Shown here piece by piece: positions 29,469-37,821 of a stretch of 64,000 bases of DNA. The stretch comes from Rhodospirillales bacterium (GTDB lineage: Bacteria > Pseudomonadota > Alphaproteobacteria > Rhodospirillales > Magnetospirillaceae), in NCBI GenBank assembly GCA_019455065.1, contig JACFNC010000019.1, forward strand, positions 21,238-85,237. Reading direction: 5' to 3'. A program made the position numbers and the translations under genes. The notes below the pieces were generated by a model. The model was not told the DNA's origin and ran no database searches. It was given only the letters and a program-made list of their open reading frames with translations. The first letter of the stretch is position 1. Every line of letters begins with the position of its first letter.

Positions 29469-29879
29469 ATGACAGTACCCATCCGGACCGCTCGCCCCGG
29501 CGAGCATCAACGCGTGCTGGGTTTTCTTCAGTCGACCGGCCTGCCATGGATGGACGTCGGTGACACGACCGTGTTCCTGGTCGCAGCAAGGGACTGCGAA
29601 ACGCTGGCCGGGGTCGTCGGCCTCGATACCGAGGCGGGCCTGTTGCGCTCGTTGGCGGTTGGTGAAGTTGCCCGGGGGCAGGGTCTCGGCCGCCGGCTGG
29701 TGGCCGCCGCCGAGGCCGAGGCCCGCGCCAGCGGGATGAAGCGCCTCCATCTCTTGACCACCGACGCACGCGGATTCTTCGAGTCATGCGGATATGTAGC
29801 GGTTCTCGCGACGAGGCCCCGCCCGCCATTGCGGCCACCGCGCAGTTCCGCACCCTCTGCCCATCGTCGGCCACGCTGA
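29469..29879 (+). CDS. ArsN2-like GNAT acetyltransferase with frameshifted C terminus
   Basis: A 136-aa GNAT protein (LLRSLAVGEVARGQGLGRRLV acetyl-CoA loop; LHLLTTDARGFFESCGYV) whose body resembles ArsN2, an acetyltransferase of arsenic loci. After Val at 29802-29804 the frame runs into a Pro/Arg-rich, unnatural tail. The +2 frame from 29807 instead gives RDEAPPAIAATAQFRTLC and then PSSATLMAKDLG, ending TGA 29899, which is the expected ArsN2 ending. One base is therefore missing around 29805-29806, either a true frameshift or a sequence error. No other ars gene is nearby. Confidence 0.75.
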   Translation: MTVPIRTARPGEHQRVLGFLQSTGLPWMDVGDTTVFLVAARDCETLAGVVGLDTEAGLLRSLAVGEVARGQGLGRRLVAAAEAEARASGMKRLHLLTTDARGFFESCGYVAVLATRPRPPLRPPRSSAPSAHRRPR

Positions 29880-29948
29880 TGGCCAAGGACCTCGGCTGAC
29901 GGCCATTTCGGTTGACGGACGGCGGCCGTCATGCGATTGGCCCGTGCG

Positions 29949-30974
29949 ATGAAGGTATCCGACTTCGATTTCGAACTGCCGCGCGCTTGCATCGCCGAAC
30001 GGCCGGCGGAACCGCGCGACGCGGCGCGGTTGCTCCATGTCGCCGAGGACCTGCGCGATCTGGCGGTCGCCGACCTGCCGATGCTGCTGCGCCCGGGCGA
30101 CCTGATGGTGTTCAACGACACCCGCGTGATCCCGGCCCGTCTGAGGGGGCGACGCGGCGCGGCGGGCATCGAGGTCACCTTGCACGAACCGGCCGGCGAG
30201 GACGCCTGGAAGGCGTTCGCCCGCCCCGCCAAGAAGCTGCGGGAAGGCGACGTGGTGGTCTTTGCGGACGATTTCCGGGCCGAGGTGACGGCCAAGGGCG
30301 CGGGCGGCGAGGTGACGCTCGCCTTCGAGGCCGGTGCCGGCGGCCTCATGGAGGCGCTGCGGCGCCACGGAGCGATGCCCTTGCCGCCCTACATCAAGCG
30401 GGAAGACGACGTGCGCGACCTGGCCGACTACCAGACCATGTTCGCCCGCCACGAGGGGGCGGTCGCGGCGCCCACCGCCGGACTGCATTACACGCCCCGC
30501 CTGATGGCGGCGCTGGAGGAGCGCGGCGTCCGCCACGTCACCGTCACCCTGCATGTCGGGGCCGGGACGTTCCTTCCGGTCAAGGTCGAGGAGGTGGGCG
30601 AGCACCGCATGCACGCCGAGCGCGGGGTGGTGGGCGCCGAGGCGGCGGCCGCGGTGAACGCGGCGCGGGCCGCCGGCCGGCGCGTCGTGGCCGTGGGCAC
30701 CACCAGCCTGCGGCTGCTCGAATCGGCGGCCGACGAGGGTGGCGCGCTGCGGCCGTTTGCCGGCGCCACCGACATCTTCATCACCCCGGGCTACCGTTTC
30801 CGCGTGGTCGACGTGCTGATGACCAATTTCCACCTGCCGCGCTCGACCCTGTTCATGCTGGTCTGCGCCTTCGCCGGCACCCAGCGGATGAAGGCGGCGT
30901 ACGAGCACGCCAAGGCCGCCGGCTACCGGTTCTATTCCTACGGCGACGCCTGCCTGCTGGAGCGGCAAGGATGA
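29949..30974 (+). CDS. queA: S-adenosylmethionine:tRNA ribosyltransferase-isomerase
   Basis: QueA transfers the ribosyl of SAM to preQ1-tRNA, giving epoxyqueuosine-tRNA. The 341-aa product has the family landmarks [56 protein letters not shown] and [16 protein letters not shown] chose ATG 29949 because family members begin [11 protein letters not shown] 29931 adds six residues. Its stop overlaps the tgt start (ATGA). Confidence 0.95.
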   Translation: MKVSDFDFELPRACIAERPAEPRDAARLLHVAEDLRDLAVADLPMLLRPGDLMVFNDTRVIPARLRGRRGAAGIEVTLHEPAGEDAWKAFARPAKKLREGDVVVFADDFRAEVTAKGAGGEVTLAFEAGAGGLMEALRRHGAMPLPPYIKREDDVRDLADYQTMFARHEGAVAAPTAGLHYTPRLMAALEERGVRHVTVTLHVGAGTFLPVKVEEVGEHRMHAERGVVGAEAAAAVNAARAAGRRVVAVGTTSLRLLESAADEGGALRPFAGATDIFITPGYRFRVVDVLMTNFHLPRSTLFMLVCAFAGTQRMKAAYEHAKAAGYRFYSYGDACLLERQG

Positions 30975-32098
30975 GCGGATTCGGTTTCGAGTTGTTGGGC
31001 GGCGACCGCGCCGCCCGCCTGGGGCGTCTGACCACGGCGCACGGCGTGATCCACACGCCGGCCTTCATGCCGGTCGGCACCGCCGGCACGGTGAAGGCCA
31101 TGACCCCGGAATCGGTGGCCGCCACCGGCGCCGAGATCGTGCTCGGCAACACATACCATCTGATGCTGCGCCCGGGGGCGGAGCGGGTGGCGCGGCTGGG
31201 CGGGCTGCACGCCTTCATGAACTGGCCGGGGCCGATCCTCACCGATTCCGGCGGATTCCAGGTGATGAGCCTGGCGAAACTGCGCAAGCTCGACGAGAAC
31301 GGCGTCACCTTCCAGTCGCATCTCGACGGCAGCCGGCACCTGCTGACGCCGGAGCGGTCGATGGAGATCCAGCACCTTCTCGACGCCGACGTCAGCATGG
31401 CCTTCGACGAATGCACCCCCTTCCCGGCCACGGCCGAGCAGGCGGCCCGGTCGATGCAACTGTCCATGCGCTGGGCGCGGCGCTCGAAGGACGCCTTCGT
31501 CGCGCGCCCGGGCTACGGCTTGTTCGGCATCGTCCAGGGCGGCGTTCATGCCGATCTGCGCGCGGAATCGGCGGCCGCGCTCACGACCATCGGCTTCGAC
31601 GGCTACGCCGTCGGCGGGCTGGCGGTGGGCGAAGGGCAGGAGACGATGTTCCAGGTCTTGGACGCCACCGTGCCGCTGCTGCCGGCCGACCGGCCGCGCT
31701 ATCTGATGGGGGTGGGCAAGCCCGACGACCTCGTCGGCGCGGTGCTGCGCGGCATCGACATGTTCGACTGCGTCATTCCCACGCGCTCGGGACGCACCGG
31801 CCAAGCCTTCACCCGGCGCGGCCCGGTCAACATCCGCAACGCCCGGCACATGGACGATCCCCGCCCCCTCGACGAGGCATGTTCCTGCCCGGCTTGCAGC
31901 CGCTATTCGCGTGCCTATCTGCATCATCTCGCCCGCGCCGACGAGGTGCTGGGGCTGATGCTGATGACGTGGCACAATCTGCATTATTACCAGGACCTGA
32001 TGCGGTCCCTGCGCCACGCCATTGCCGAGGGCCGCGCACAAGACTTCGCCGCGGCCTTCGCCGCCGATCAGGCCCTGGGCGACATCGAGCCACTATGA
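30971..32098 (+). CDS. tgt: queuine tRNA-ribosyltransferase
   Basis: Tgt exchanges guanine-34 for preQ1 in GUN-anticodon tRNAs. The 375-aa product has the nucleophile/base-binding motif [49 protein letters not shown], and the zinc site [17 protein letters not shown]. Length is standard. It is coupled to queA and followed 13 bases later by queF. Confidence 0.96.
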   Translation: MSGFGFELLGGDRAARLGRLTTAHGVIHTPAFMPVGTAGTVKAMTPESVAATGAEIVLGNTYHLMLRPGAERVARLGGLHAFMNWPGPILTDSGGFQVMSLAKLRKLDENGVTFQSHLDGSRHLLTPERSMEIQHLLDADVSMAFDECTPFPATAEQAARSMQLSMRWARRSKDAFVARPGYGLFGIVQGGVHADLRAESAAALTTIGFDGYAVGGLAVGEGQETMFQVLDATVPLLPADRPRYLMGVGKPDDLVGAVLRGIDMFDCVIPTRSGRTGQAFTRRGPVNIRNARHMDDPRPLDEACSCPACSRYSRAYLHHLARADEVLGLMLMTWHNLHYYQDLMRSLRHAIAEGRAQDFAAAFAADQALGDIEPL

Positions 32099-32111
32099 CG
32101 GACGCCGACCC

Positions 32112-32564
32112 ATGACCGACCACCTGACCCAGCTCGGCCGCCCGGCGGCCATCCCCGAGACTCCCGAACGGGCGGTGCTGGAGACGGTCGCCAATCCCCA
32201 CCCGGGCGAGGTTTATCTGGTGCGTTTCGTGGCGCCGGAGTTCACCTCGCTGTGTCCGATCACCGGACAGCCGGACTTCGCCCATCTGGTCATCGACTAC
32301 GCGCCGGACCAGCGGTTGGTGGAGAGCAAGTCGCTGAAGATCTTCCTCGCCTCGTACCGCAATCATGGCGCCTTTCACGAGGACTGCACCATCGGGGTGG
32401 CGAAACGCGTGGTGGCGGCGGCGGCGCCGCGCTGGCTGCGCATCGGCGGCTACTGGTATCCGCGCGGCGGCATCCCGATCGACGTCTTCTGGCAGACCGG
32501 CGAGCCGCCGGCCGGGCTGTGGCTGCCCGACCAGGGGGTGCCGCCCTATCGCGGGCGCGGCTGA
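32112..32564 (+). CDS. queF: 7-cyano-7-deazaguanine (preQ0) reductase
   Basis: QueF reduces the nitrile of preQ0 to preQ1 with NADPH. The 150-aa product is the short, unimodular type: [15 protein letters not shown] holds the nucleophilic Cys and catalytic Asp, and [20 protein letters not shown] is the NADPH motif. It is the third gene of the queA-tgt-queF operon and converges on yhhQ with 7 bases between. Confidence 0.95.
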   Translation: MTDHLTQLGRPAAIPETPERAVLETVANPHPGEVYLVRFVAPEFTSLCPITGQPDFAHLVIDYAPDQRLVESKSLKIFLASYRNHGAFHEDCTIGVAKRVVAAAAPRWLRIGGYWYPRGGIPIDVFWQTGEPPAGLWLPDQGVPPYRGRG

Positions 32565-32571
32565 GGGCGGC

Positions 32572-33051
32572 TCAGGAGGCGGTCCGGCGGCGCAGCAGCC
32601 ACCACACGGCGAGCGCGCCCAGCATCTTGCTCAGCGTCATGGTGGCGATGCCGGCCACCGAGGCGTGGCCGATCAGGGTCAGGAAGACGGCGCTGTCGAT
32701 GGGCGTGCCGAACAGGCTGGAGGCGAGGATGCGGTCGGCCAGCGGCCGGCGGGTGAAGGAGTACACCGCCCAGTCGGCCAGTTCGCTGACCAGGAAGGCG
32801 GCGGCGCTGGCCACCGCCACCATCGGGTCGGCCATGAGGTACGACAGCGCCGCGCCGACCAGCATGGCCAGCAGCACCCGGTGGCCGACCTCGCGCTGGG
32901 CGAAGTCGCGGGCCACGAACACGAACCCGACCAGCAGCGACATCGGGGGCCACATCGTCCCGTCGGGCAGCCGAACGAGCGGAACCTCCGAAAAGCCGTA
33001 GTTCACGGCGACGATCAGGGCGATATACAGGGCGGTGAACGAAAAGCGCAT
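32572..33051 (-). CDS. yhhQ: queuosine precursor transporter (YhhQ/VUT family)
   Basis: A 159-aa, about six-helix membrane protein of the VUT_1 family. Landmarks are FVFVARDFAQREVGHRVLL, ADPMVAVASAAAFLVSELADW and SSLFGTPIDSAVFLTL. YhhQ imports preQ0/preQ1. Sitting between queF and queG it completes a salvage-capable queuosine locus; no queC/D/E are in the window. Its start faces that of queG, so the two promoters must overlap the opposite genes. Confidence 0.85.
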   Translation of the reverse strand: MRFSFTALYIALIVAVNYGFSEVPLVRLPDGTMWPPMSLLVGFVFVARDFAQREVGHRVLLAMLVGAALSYLMADPMVAVASAAAFLVSELADWAVYSFTRRPLADRILASSLFGTPIDSAVFLTLIGHASVAGIATMTLSKMLGALAVWWLLRRRTAS

Positions 33052-34234
33052 GTCTCGCAAGCCAAGGGAACCGGTGCCTTCACATAGCACAACGTCGGCG
33101 CCCGCCACAAACGATGAAGATCCGGCTGGCATCCGGGCTGCCGTTGCCGAGCGGGCGCGTGAATTCGGCTTCGATGCCGTCGCCTTCGCCGCGGCCGACG
33201 GGGATGCCCGCAGCGTGCGCGATCTGCGGGCCTATCTCGAAGCCGGCTGCCACGGCGACATGGCATGGATGGCGGAGACCGAAGCGCGGCGCGCCACCCC
33301 GCAGGGCCTCTGGCCCGAGGCCCGCTCGGTGATCATGCTCGGCAGCAATTACGGGCCCCCGGACGATCCCTTGGCCGGCCACGCCCGCAACGACCGGGGC
33401 ACGGTCAGCGTCTACGCCCGCAACAAGGACTATCACGATACGGTCAAGAAACGCCTGAAGCGCCTGGCCCGCTGGCTGATCGAGACCCACGGCGGCGAGG
33501 TCAAGGTGTTCGTCGACACGGCACCGGTGATGGAAAAACCGCTGGCGGCGCGCGCCGGGTTGGGCTGGCAGGGCAAGCACACCAACCTCGTGTCGCGGCG
33601 ATACGGATCGTGGCTGTTCCTATCCGAGATCTACACAACCCTCGTTTTGCCGCCTGACCAACCCCACGCCGATCGCTGCGGCGCCTGCCGCAGCTGCCTC
33701 GACGCCTGTCCGACCGGGGCCCTGACCGGCCCCTACCGCATCGAGCCGCGCCGCTGCATCTCCTACCTCACCATCGAGCACAAGGGGCATGTGCCGGCCG
33801 AGTTGCGCCGGCGCATGGGCAACCGGATTTACGGATGCGACGATTGTTTGGCCGTCTGTCCGTGGAACAAGTTCGCGGTGCCGACGCGCGAGGAGGACTA
33901 TTTGCCGCGGGCCGAGCTGCTGGCGCCACGGCTCGCCGACCTTGCGGACCTCGATGATCCGGGTTTCCGCCAGGTGTTCGCCGGATCGCCAATCAAGCGG
34001 GTTGGTCGCGACCGCTTCGTGCGAAACGTATTGATCGCATTGGGCAACAGTGGCGACCACACCCTGGCCGGGGTGGCCGAGCGGCGCCTGGCGGACGATT
34101 CTCCTCTGGTCAGGGCCATGGCCGTGTGGGCGCTGCGGCGCCTCGCCCCGGAGCGGGCCGCCGGCCTGGAGGCAGACGCGCGTGCCCGGGAAACCGATCC
34201 TGACGTCCGGCGGGAATGGGAAGCGGCGCCCTAG
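33050..34234 (+). CDS. queG: epoxyqueuosine reductase QueG
   Basis: QueG is the cobalamin-dependent iron-sulfur enzyme that reduces epoxyqueuosine to queuosine in tRNA. It has two ferredoxin-like clusters, CGACRSCLDACPTGA and CDDCLAVCPWNKFA, an upstream PVMEKPLAARAGLGWQGKH motif, and a C-terminal HEAT-like repeat (NVLIALGNSGDHTL onward), about 390 aa in all. The start is uncertain: ATG 33050 is used, but GTG 33074 with AGGGA upstream and GTG 33035 are possible. It needs B12. Confidence 0.93.
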   Translation: MSRKPREPVPSHSTTSAPATNDEDPAGIRAAVAERAREFGFDAVAFAAADGDARSVRDLRAYLEAGCHGDMAWMAETEARRATPQGLWPEARSVIMLGSNYGPPDDPLAGHARNDRGTVSVYARNKDYHDTVKKRLKRLARWLIETHGGEVKVFVDTAPVMEKPLAARAGLGWQGKHTNLVSRRYGSWLFLSEIYTTLVLPPDQPHADRCGACRSCLDACPTGALTGPYRIEPRRCISYLTIEHKGHVPAELRRRMGNRIYGCDDCLAVCPWNKFAVPTREEDYLPRAELLAPRLADLADLDDPGFRQVFAGSPIKRVGRDRFVRNVLIALGNSGDHTLAGVAERRLADDSPLVRAMAVWALRRLAPERAAGLEADARARETDPDVRREWEAAP

Positions 34235-34311
34235 GCGTACTCCGGGCGCAAACGCTCGCGCGCTTTTCGGGCGCGCCCCTCGAACATCAATCCACGTCCG
34301 GCTACCGCGCC

Positions 34312-34704
34312 TCAGCTTTCCGCAGCCAAGGCCCGTGCCAACTGACTCAACGCGTCCTGGTGCTTCTCGTTCGAAATCGACGAGAAGTTTCTGGCGAGTT
34401 CCAAACACATCCGCTGCCGGGCGGTGAGATCGACGCTGCGTTGGCTTTCCAGCCCTTCGAAGAAGTAGCTGACGGGAACGCCAAGTACCTGCGCGATTTC
34501 ATACAGTCGGCCAGCGGAGATGCGATTTATCCCTCGCTCATATTTGTGAGCCTGCTGGTAGGTGACGCCGATCAGATCGGCCATCTGCTGCTGGCTGAGG
34601 CCCAGCATGATGCGCCGTTCGCGGATCCGGGCTCCGACATGCCTGTCGGTGTCGTTGGCCCGGTTGAGGGGCTGTGTTGCCGTGGTGTCCAGTTTCTTGT
34701 TCAT
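34312..34704 (-). CDS. XRE-family helix-turn-helix regulator
   Basis: A 130-aa DNA-binding protein. Residues about 22-80 are a Cro/C1-type HTH (IRERRIMLGLSQQQMADLIG; YQQAHKYERGINRISAGRL), followed by the linker IAQVLGVPVSYFFEGLE typical of alphaproteobacterial XRE regulators, and a helical tail. The target is unknown. It stands alone next to an AT-rich gap, in which it may autoregulate. Confidence 0.88.
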   Translation of the reverse strand: MNKKLDTTATQPLNRANDTDRHVGARIRERRIMLGLSQQQMADLIGVTYQQAHKYERGINRISAGRLYEIAQVLGVPVSYFFEGLESQRSVDLTARQRMCLELARNFSSISNEKHQDALSQLARALAAES

Positions 34705-35063
34705 AACCTACGTTGATTCGCTGCTGGGACGTTCATGAGAAGCAACGGTACGGGAACCTCTGTCATTTTTCCCGTTTGGATATTCTCATTCGGCTGATGA
34801 AGCAACCTAATAAACGCCGCGCCTTTCGAAAAATTCCTCAATTTGTCCTTTGTGGTTTCTTTGCAAAAACCTAAATGATTATTTGTTAATAAATTCCACT
34901 ACCTCAAACAACCGTAGGGTGATCCCCACCTCGTCCTTCCGCGAACCGCCCGAGGGCGCGGCTTTCTCGAATGGTGGGGTGTCGAAACAACATATAGGGC
35001 ACGCAACCTCAGATGCGATCCCCCTGCGACTTAATATGACTTAAGTTCGTTCGCGCCCCGCGT
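34705..35063. other. AT-rich intergenic stretch
   Basis: About 360 bases with clearly lower GC than the surroundings, including runs such as ttatttgttaataaattcc. I see promoter-like AT content but no supported gene, repeat or RNA. A 64-residue open frame here has no coding character. It may hold the XRE regulator's own control region. Confidence 0.5.
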
Positions 35064-35402
35064 TCAAGCGCGCAGGTCGACCGCGTGACCGCTGGAAGAC
35101 CGAGGCGGGATGACCTCATGCCGGGGCGGCGTGGGACGCGCCATCCGGTCGGCGGCGCCGTAGGCCGCGACGGCCGCGCGGCGGTCGAAACCGGACGTGT
35201 CGCGGTCCTGGGCAAGGAGATGGGCCACGATCAGCGCGGCCGCATGGCCCGCCGACGGCGCGGGGTTGCGAATGGGGATGGGGTCGTCGATGGAGGCTGC
35301 GTCGAGGCGAGCGACAGGCTTCGCGCGTCCGACCAGCGACGCGTTCGGCGAGGGACGGGCGCCTGCACGCGGCGCCGAGGCTATGAGACCGAGTTCCGCC
35401 AA
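35064..35402 (-). CDS. possible small hypothetical protein
   Basis: A 112-aa frame with an amphipathic helical middle (GHAAALIVAHLLAQDRD) and a C-terminal AAVAAYGAADRMA segment, a composition seen in small unannotated alphaproteobacterial proteins. The only upstream start in frame is TTG 35402, and no clear ribosome site precedes it. It could equally be a chance frame in GC-rich DNA. Confidence 0.35.
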   Translation of the reverse strand: MAELGLIASAPRAGARPSPNASLVGRAKPVARLDAASIDDPIPIRNPAPSAGHAAALIVAHLLAQDRDTSGFDRRAAVAAYGAADRMARPTPPRHEVIPPRSSSGHAVDLRA

Positions 35403-35540
35403 GGGTTTCCCGCGCCGATCCGCAACCTTGCGACGGCCCCTGTCCGCGGCACGTGACGCGGGACGGGCTACACAGCCTAGCCCGGTGGCCGCCGCGCGGC
35501 GAGGGGAAAAAAGGATGTCCGGCGGCGCTTCTCCGAGCGC

Positions 35541-36158
35541 TTACGCCTTGGGCTTGCCGCCTTTGCCTCCGCTCAACTGGTCGAGCTGCTCCTGCATGGC
35601 GTTCAGCCTGGCTTGCAGTTCGTCAAGCGGCGACGGTCTCGCGGCGGGGCGCTCCTGCTGCGCCGGGTTCGCGTTTCCGCCCTGTGCGGGGTTGTTGTAG
35701 AAGGGCGAGAACATCTTCATGGCGCTTTCGAAGAAGGCCATGTTCTGCTTGCCCATCTCCTCGAACGGATTGAACGGGAACAGGCCGTCCAGGGCATGTT
35801 GCATGTATTGGCGCATCTGTTCTTCGTTGCGGGCGAAGGACTGCATGCTGTAGTCGAGATAGCGTGGAACCAGCCCGCCCAACGAGTCGCCGTAAAAGGT
35901 GATGAGGTGGCGGAGGAAGCTGATCGGCAGCAGGTTCTGCCCCTTGGCCTCTTCCTCGACGATGATCTGGGTGAGCACCGAGCGCGTGATGTCCTCGCCG
36001 GTCTTCGCGTCGTAGACGACGAAATCGGTTCCCTCCTTGACCATCTGGCACAGGTGGTCGAGGGTGACGTAGCTGCTCGTGGCGGTGTTGTACAGCCGGC
36101 GATTCGCGTATTTCTTGATCGTGATCGGGGCCGCCGTGGCGTCGGTGTTGTCGGGCAT
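35541..36158 (-). CDS. phaR: polyhydroxyalkanoate synthesis repressor PhaR
   Basis: PhaR represses phasin and PHA genes and is released by binding nascent polymer. The 205-aa product has the PHB_acc_N DNA-binding domain (ITIKKYANRRLYNTATSSYV) and the following accumulation-regulatory domain (LLPISFLRHLITFYGDSLGG; FARNEEQMRQYM). A Gln/Pro-rich tail follows. It is divergent from the phaC-side operon. GCAAC-type half-sites in the shared promoter region and a palindrome before phaA are candidate targets. Confidence 0.94.
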   Translation of the reverse strand: MPDNTDATAAPITIKKYANRRLYNTATSSYVTLDHLCQMVKEGTDFVVYDAKTGEDITRSVLTQIIVEEEAKGQNLLPISFLRHLITFYGDSLGGLVPRYLDYSMQSFARNEEQMRQYMQHALDGLFPFNPFEEMGKQNMAFFESAMKMFSPFYNNPAQGGNANPAQQERPAARPSPLDELQARLNAMQEQLDQLSGGKGGKPKA

Positions 36159-36297
36159 CCCGCTATTTCGCTTCCAGCTCGGGGGAAGATGAACGCTTAT
36201 ATCAGATTTTTGTCGCAACTTACGCGGCGCAACAAGATTTTTTTGCAGCGGCGAAAGTCCCCATCGGCCGGCTGGCCATCGCCTACCACCTTGGGGT
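36159..36297. promoter_or_regulatory. divergent phaR / pha operon promoter region
   Basis: A 139-base AT-rich gap between phaR and the rightward pha genes. It contains direct CGCAAC repeats and a TTGCAG, similar to halves of the TGC-N3-GCA element before phaA. TATGAT at 36296-36301 could be a -10 if the downstream gene starts at 36310. Confidence 0.4.
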
Positions 36298-36309
36298 ATG
36301 ATTCCCTGC

Positions 36310-36687
36310 ATGCCCAAGGCCCCCGATCTCGAAGAACTGGCTCGCCGCTACCTCGACCTGTGGCAGGACCAGATGGCGGCCGTCGCCGCCGATCCGATGG
36401 TGGCCGAGGCATTGGCCAACGCGATCGCCTTTGCCAGCCGCGTCGTCACCGGCGCACCCGCCGGGGGTGCTGATGCCGGACGCGATTCCCAAGGGCCTGA
36501 TGCGGGGAAGGCCGGCGCCGCGCCTGGGCCCGAGGCCCCTCGGGCTGCATCTGGCCAACCAGCTGTCGATCCTGCTGAATTCGCGCGCCGGCTTGCCGCC
36601 CTTGAAGGCCGGATCGCCGCCCTGGAATCTTCCCGCTCAGCCGGCGGCCGCACAACTACGCGACGAACTGGCCGGCGTCGATCCTGA
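36310..36687 (+). CDS. small PHA-locus protein overlapping phaC in another frame
   Basis: A 125-aa protein (MPKAPDLEELARRYLDLWQDQ start; helical to about residue 55; a Gly/Ala/Pro linker; a heptad-like PAEFARRLAALEGRIAALE; basic tail GGRTTTRRTGRRRS). It resembles short synthase-associated or phasin-like proteins, but I cannot name the family. Its last 215 bases (36473-36687) also encode the phaC N terminus in a different frame, and both frames look protein-like. An ATG at 36298 would add four residues. Confidence 0.65.
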   Translation: MPKAPDLEELARRYLDLWQDQMAAVAADPMVAEALANAIAFASRVVTGAPAGGADAGRDSQGPDAGKAGAAPGPEAPRAASGQPAVDPAEFARRLAALEGRIAALESSRSAGGRTTTRRTGRRRS

Positions 36688-37720
36688 GGGCTTCGCCGCG
36701 GCCCTCGACGCCGAGAGCCGGCGGCGCATCGCCACCTTCCTGCACGGCATCCGGCTGTATCGCGCGCACCCCTATCGCCGGCCGCCATCCGAGGCGCCGG
36801 TGGCGTGGAGGGCCGGCACGACGAAGGTGTTGCGGTACGGCGGCGAGGGCGGCGCGCCCGTGCTGCTGGTGCCTTCCCTGGTGAACCGCGCCTACATTCT
36901 CGACCTCAGCGAGCGGCGCAGCCTGGCGCGATATCTCGCCGGACGCGGGCTGCGCCCTTATCTCGTCGACTGGGACGAGCCGGGCGAAGTCGAGGCGGGC
37001 TACGATCTCGGCGACTACATCGCGCGCCTGGAAAGCGCCCTCGAGGCGGTGGCGGCGGAAAACCGGCGCGGCGTCGGCGTCGTCGGGTACTGCATGGGCG
37101 GGCTGCTCGCGCTGGCCTTGGCGGCGCGGCGGCCGGACAAGGTGGCGGCGCTGGCGCTTCTGGCGACGCCCTGGGACTTTCACGCCGGCGGCAATCACGC
37201 GCTGGTGATCCGGGCCATGGCGCCGCAGCTTTCGGCCGCCATTGCCGCGGTGGGCCATCTGCCCGTGGACGTGTTGCAGGCGTTTTTCACCAGCGTCGAC
37301 CCCACCCTGGCCGATCGCAAATACCGCGGCTTTGCCGCCCTTTCCCCGCGCAGCCGCCGCGCCGAGGATTTCGTAGTCCTCGAGGACTGGGTGAACGACG
37401 GCGTTCCGCTGGCGGCGCGCGTCGCCACCGATTGCCTGTTCGGCTGGTACGGAGCCAACCAGCCGGCATGCGGCGAATGGCGCGTTGGCGGCACGCCGGT
37501 GCGCCCCGAGGACGTACGGGCCCCGGCCCTTGTCCTCGTTCCCGAGAAGGACCGCTTGGTGCCGCCGCAATCCGCGCTGGCCATCGCCCGAACGCTGCCT
37601 GCGGCCAGGCATCGCCTGCTGCCTGTCGGACATATCGGAATGATCAGCGGGCGCCGCGCCAGGACTCTCGTTTATGGCCCATTATCCAAATGGTTAGGAG
37701 CATGTTGCAGTGCAACATAG
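36473..37720 (+). CDS. phaC: PhaC-like polyhydroxyalkanoate synthase (short form)
   Basis: A 415-aa alpha/beta-hydrolase-fold protein. The lipase box is GYCMGG, with Cys in place of Ser as in PHA synthases; LVPEKDRLVPP gives the Asp and VGHIGMISGRRA the His. WRAGTTKVLRY, PVLLVPSLVNRAYILDL and VDWDEPGE are PhaC landmarks. It is shorter than class I synthases (about 590 aa) and near class III size. GGGGGTG precedes ATG 36473. It is followed by phaA-phaB, so it probably polymerises 3-hydroxybutyryl-CoA. Confidence 0.88.
   Translation: MPDAIPKGLMRGRPAPRLGPRPLGLHLANQLSILLNSRAGLPPLKAGSPPWNLPAQPAAAQLRDELAGVDPEGFAAALDAESRRRIATFLHGIRLYRAHPYRRPPSEAPVAWRAGTTKVLRYGGEGGAPVLLVPSLVNRAYILDLSERRSLARYLAGRGLRPYLVDWDEPGEVEAGYDLGDYIARLESALEAVAAENRRGVGVVGYCMGGLLALALAARRPDKVAALALLATPWDFHAGGNHALVIRAMAPQLSAAIAAVGHLPVDVLQAFFTSVDPTLADRKYRGFAALSPRSRRAEDFVVLEDWVNDGVPLAARVATDCLFGWYGANQPACGEWRVGGTPVRPEDVRAPALVLVPEKDRLVPPQSALAIARTLPAARHRLLPVGHIGMISGRRARTLVYGPLSKWLGACCSAT
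37702..37718. promoter_or_regulatory. candidate PhaR operator before phaA
   Basis: ATGTTGCAGTGCAACAT is a perfect 8-1-8 palindrome containing TGC-AGT-GCA, the TGC-N3-GCA form reported for PhaR sites. It overlaps the phaC stop and lies 104 bases before phaA, just upstream of a TTGCGC hexamer. Confidence 0.55.
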
Positions 37721-37821
37721 GACTTGCGCCGCTGGTGCTCGTGGGATAAGAACCCACATCAGTTCCCACACCCTCCCTCGGTCGCCGTTTGCGGCCGCAT
37801 CAGTCTCATAGGAGTGTAGGC

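Noticed and set aside
34850..35044. 64-residue open frame in the AT-rich gap
   Set aside because: No ribosome site, unusual composition and no helix or domain pattern; treated as non-coding.
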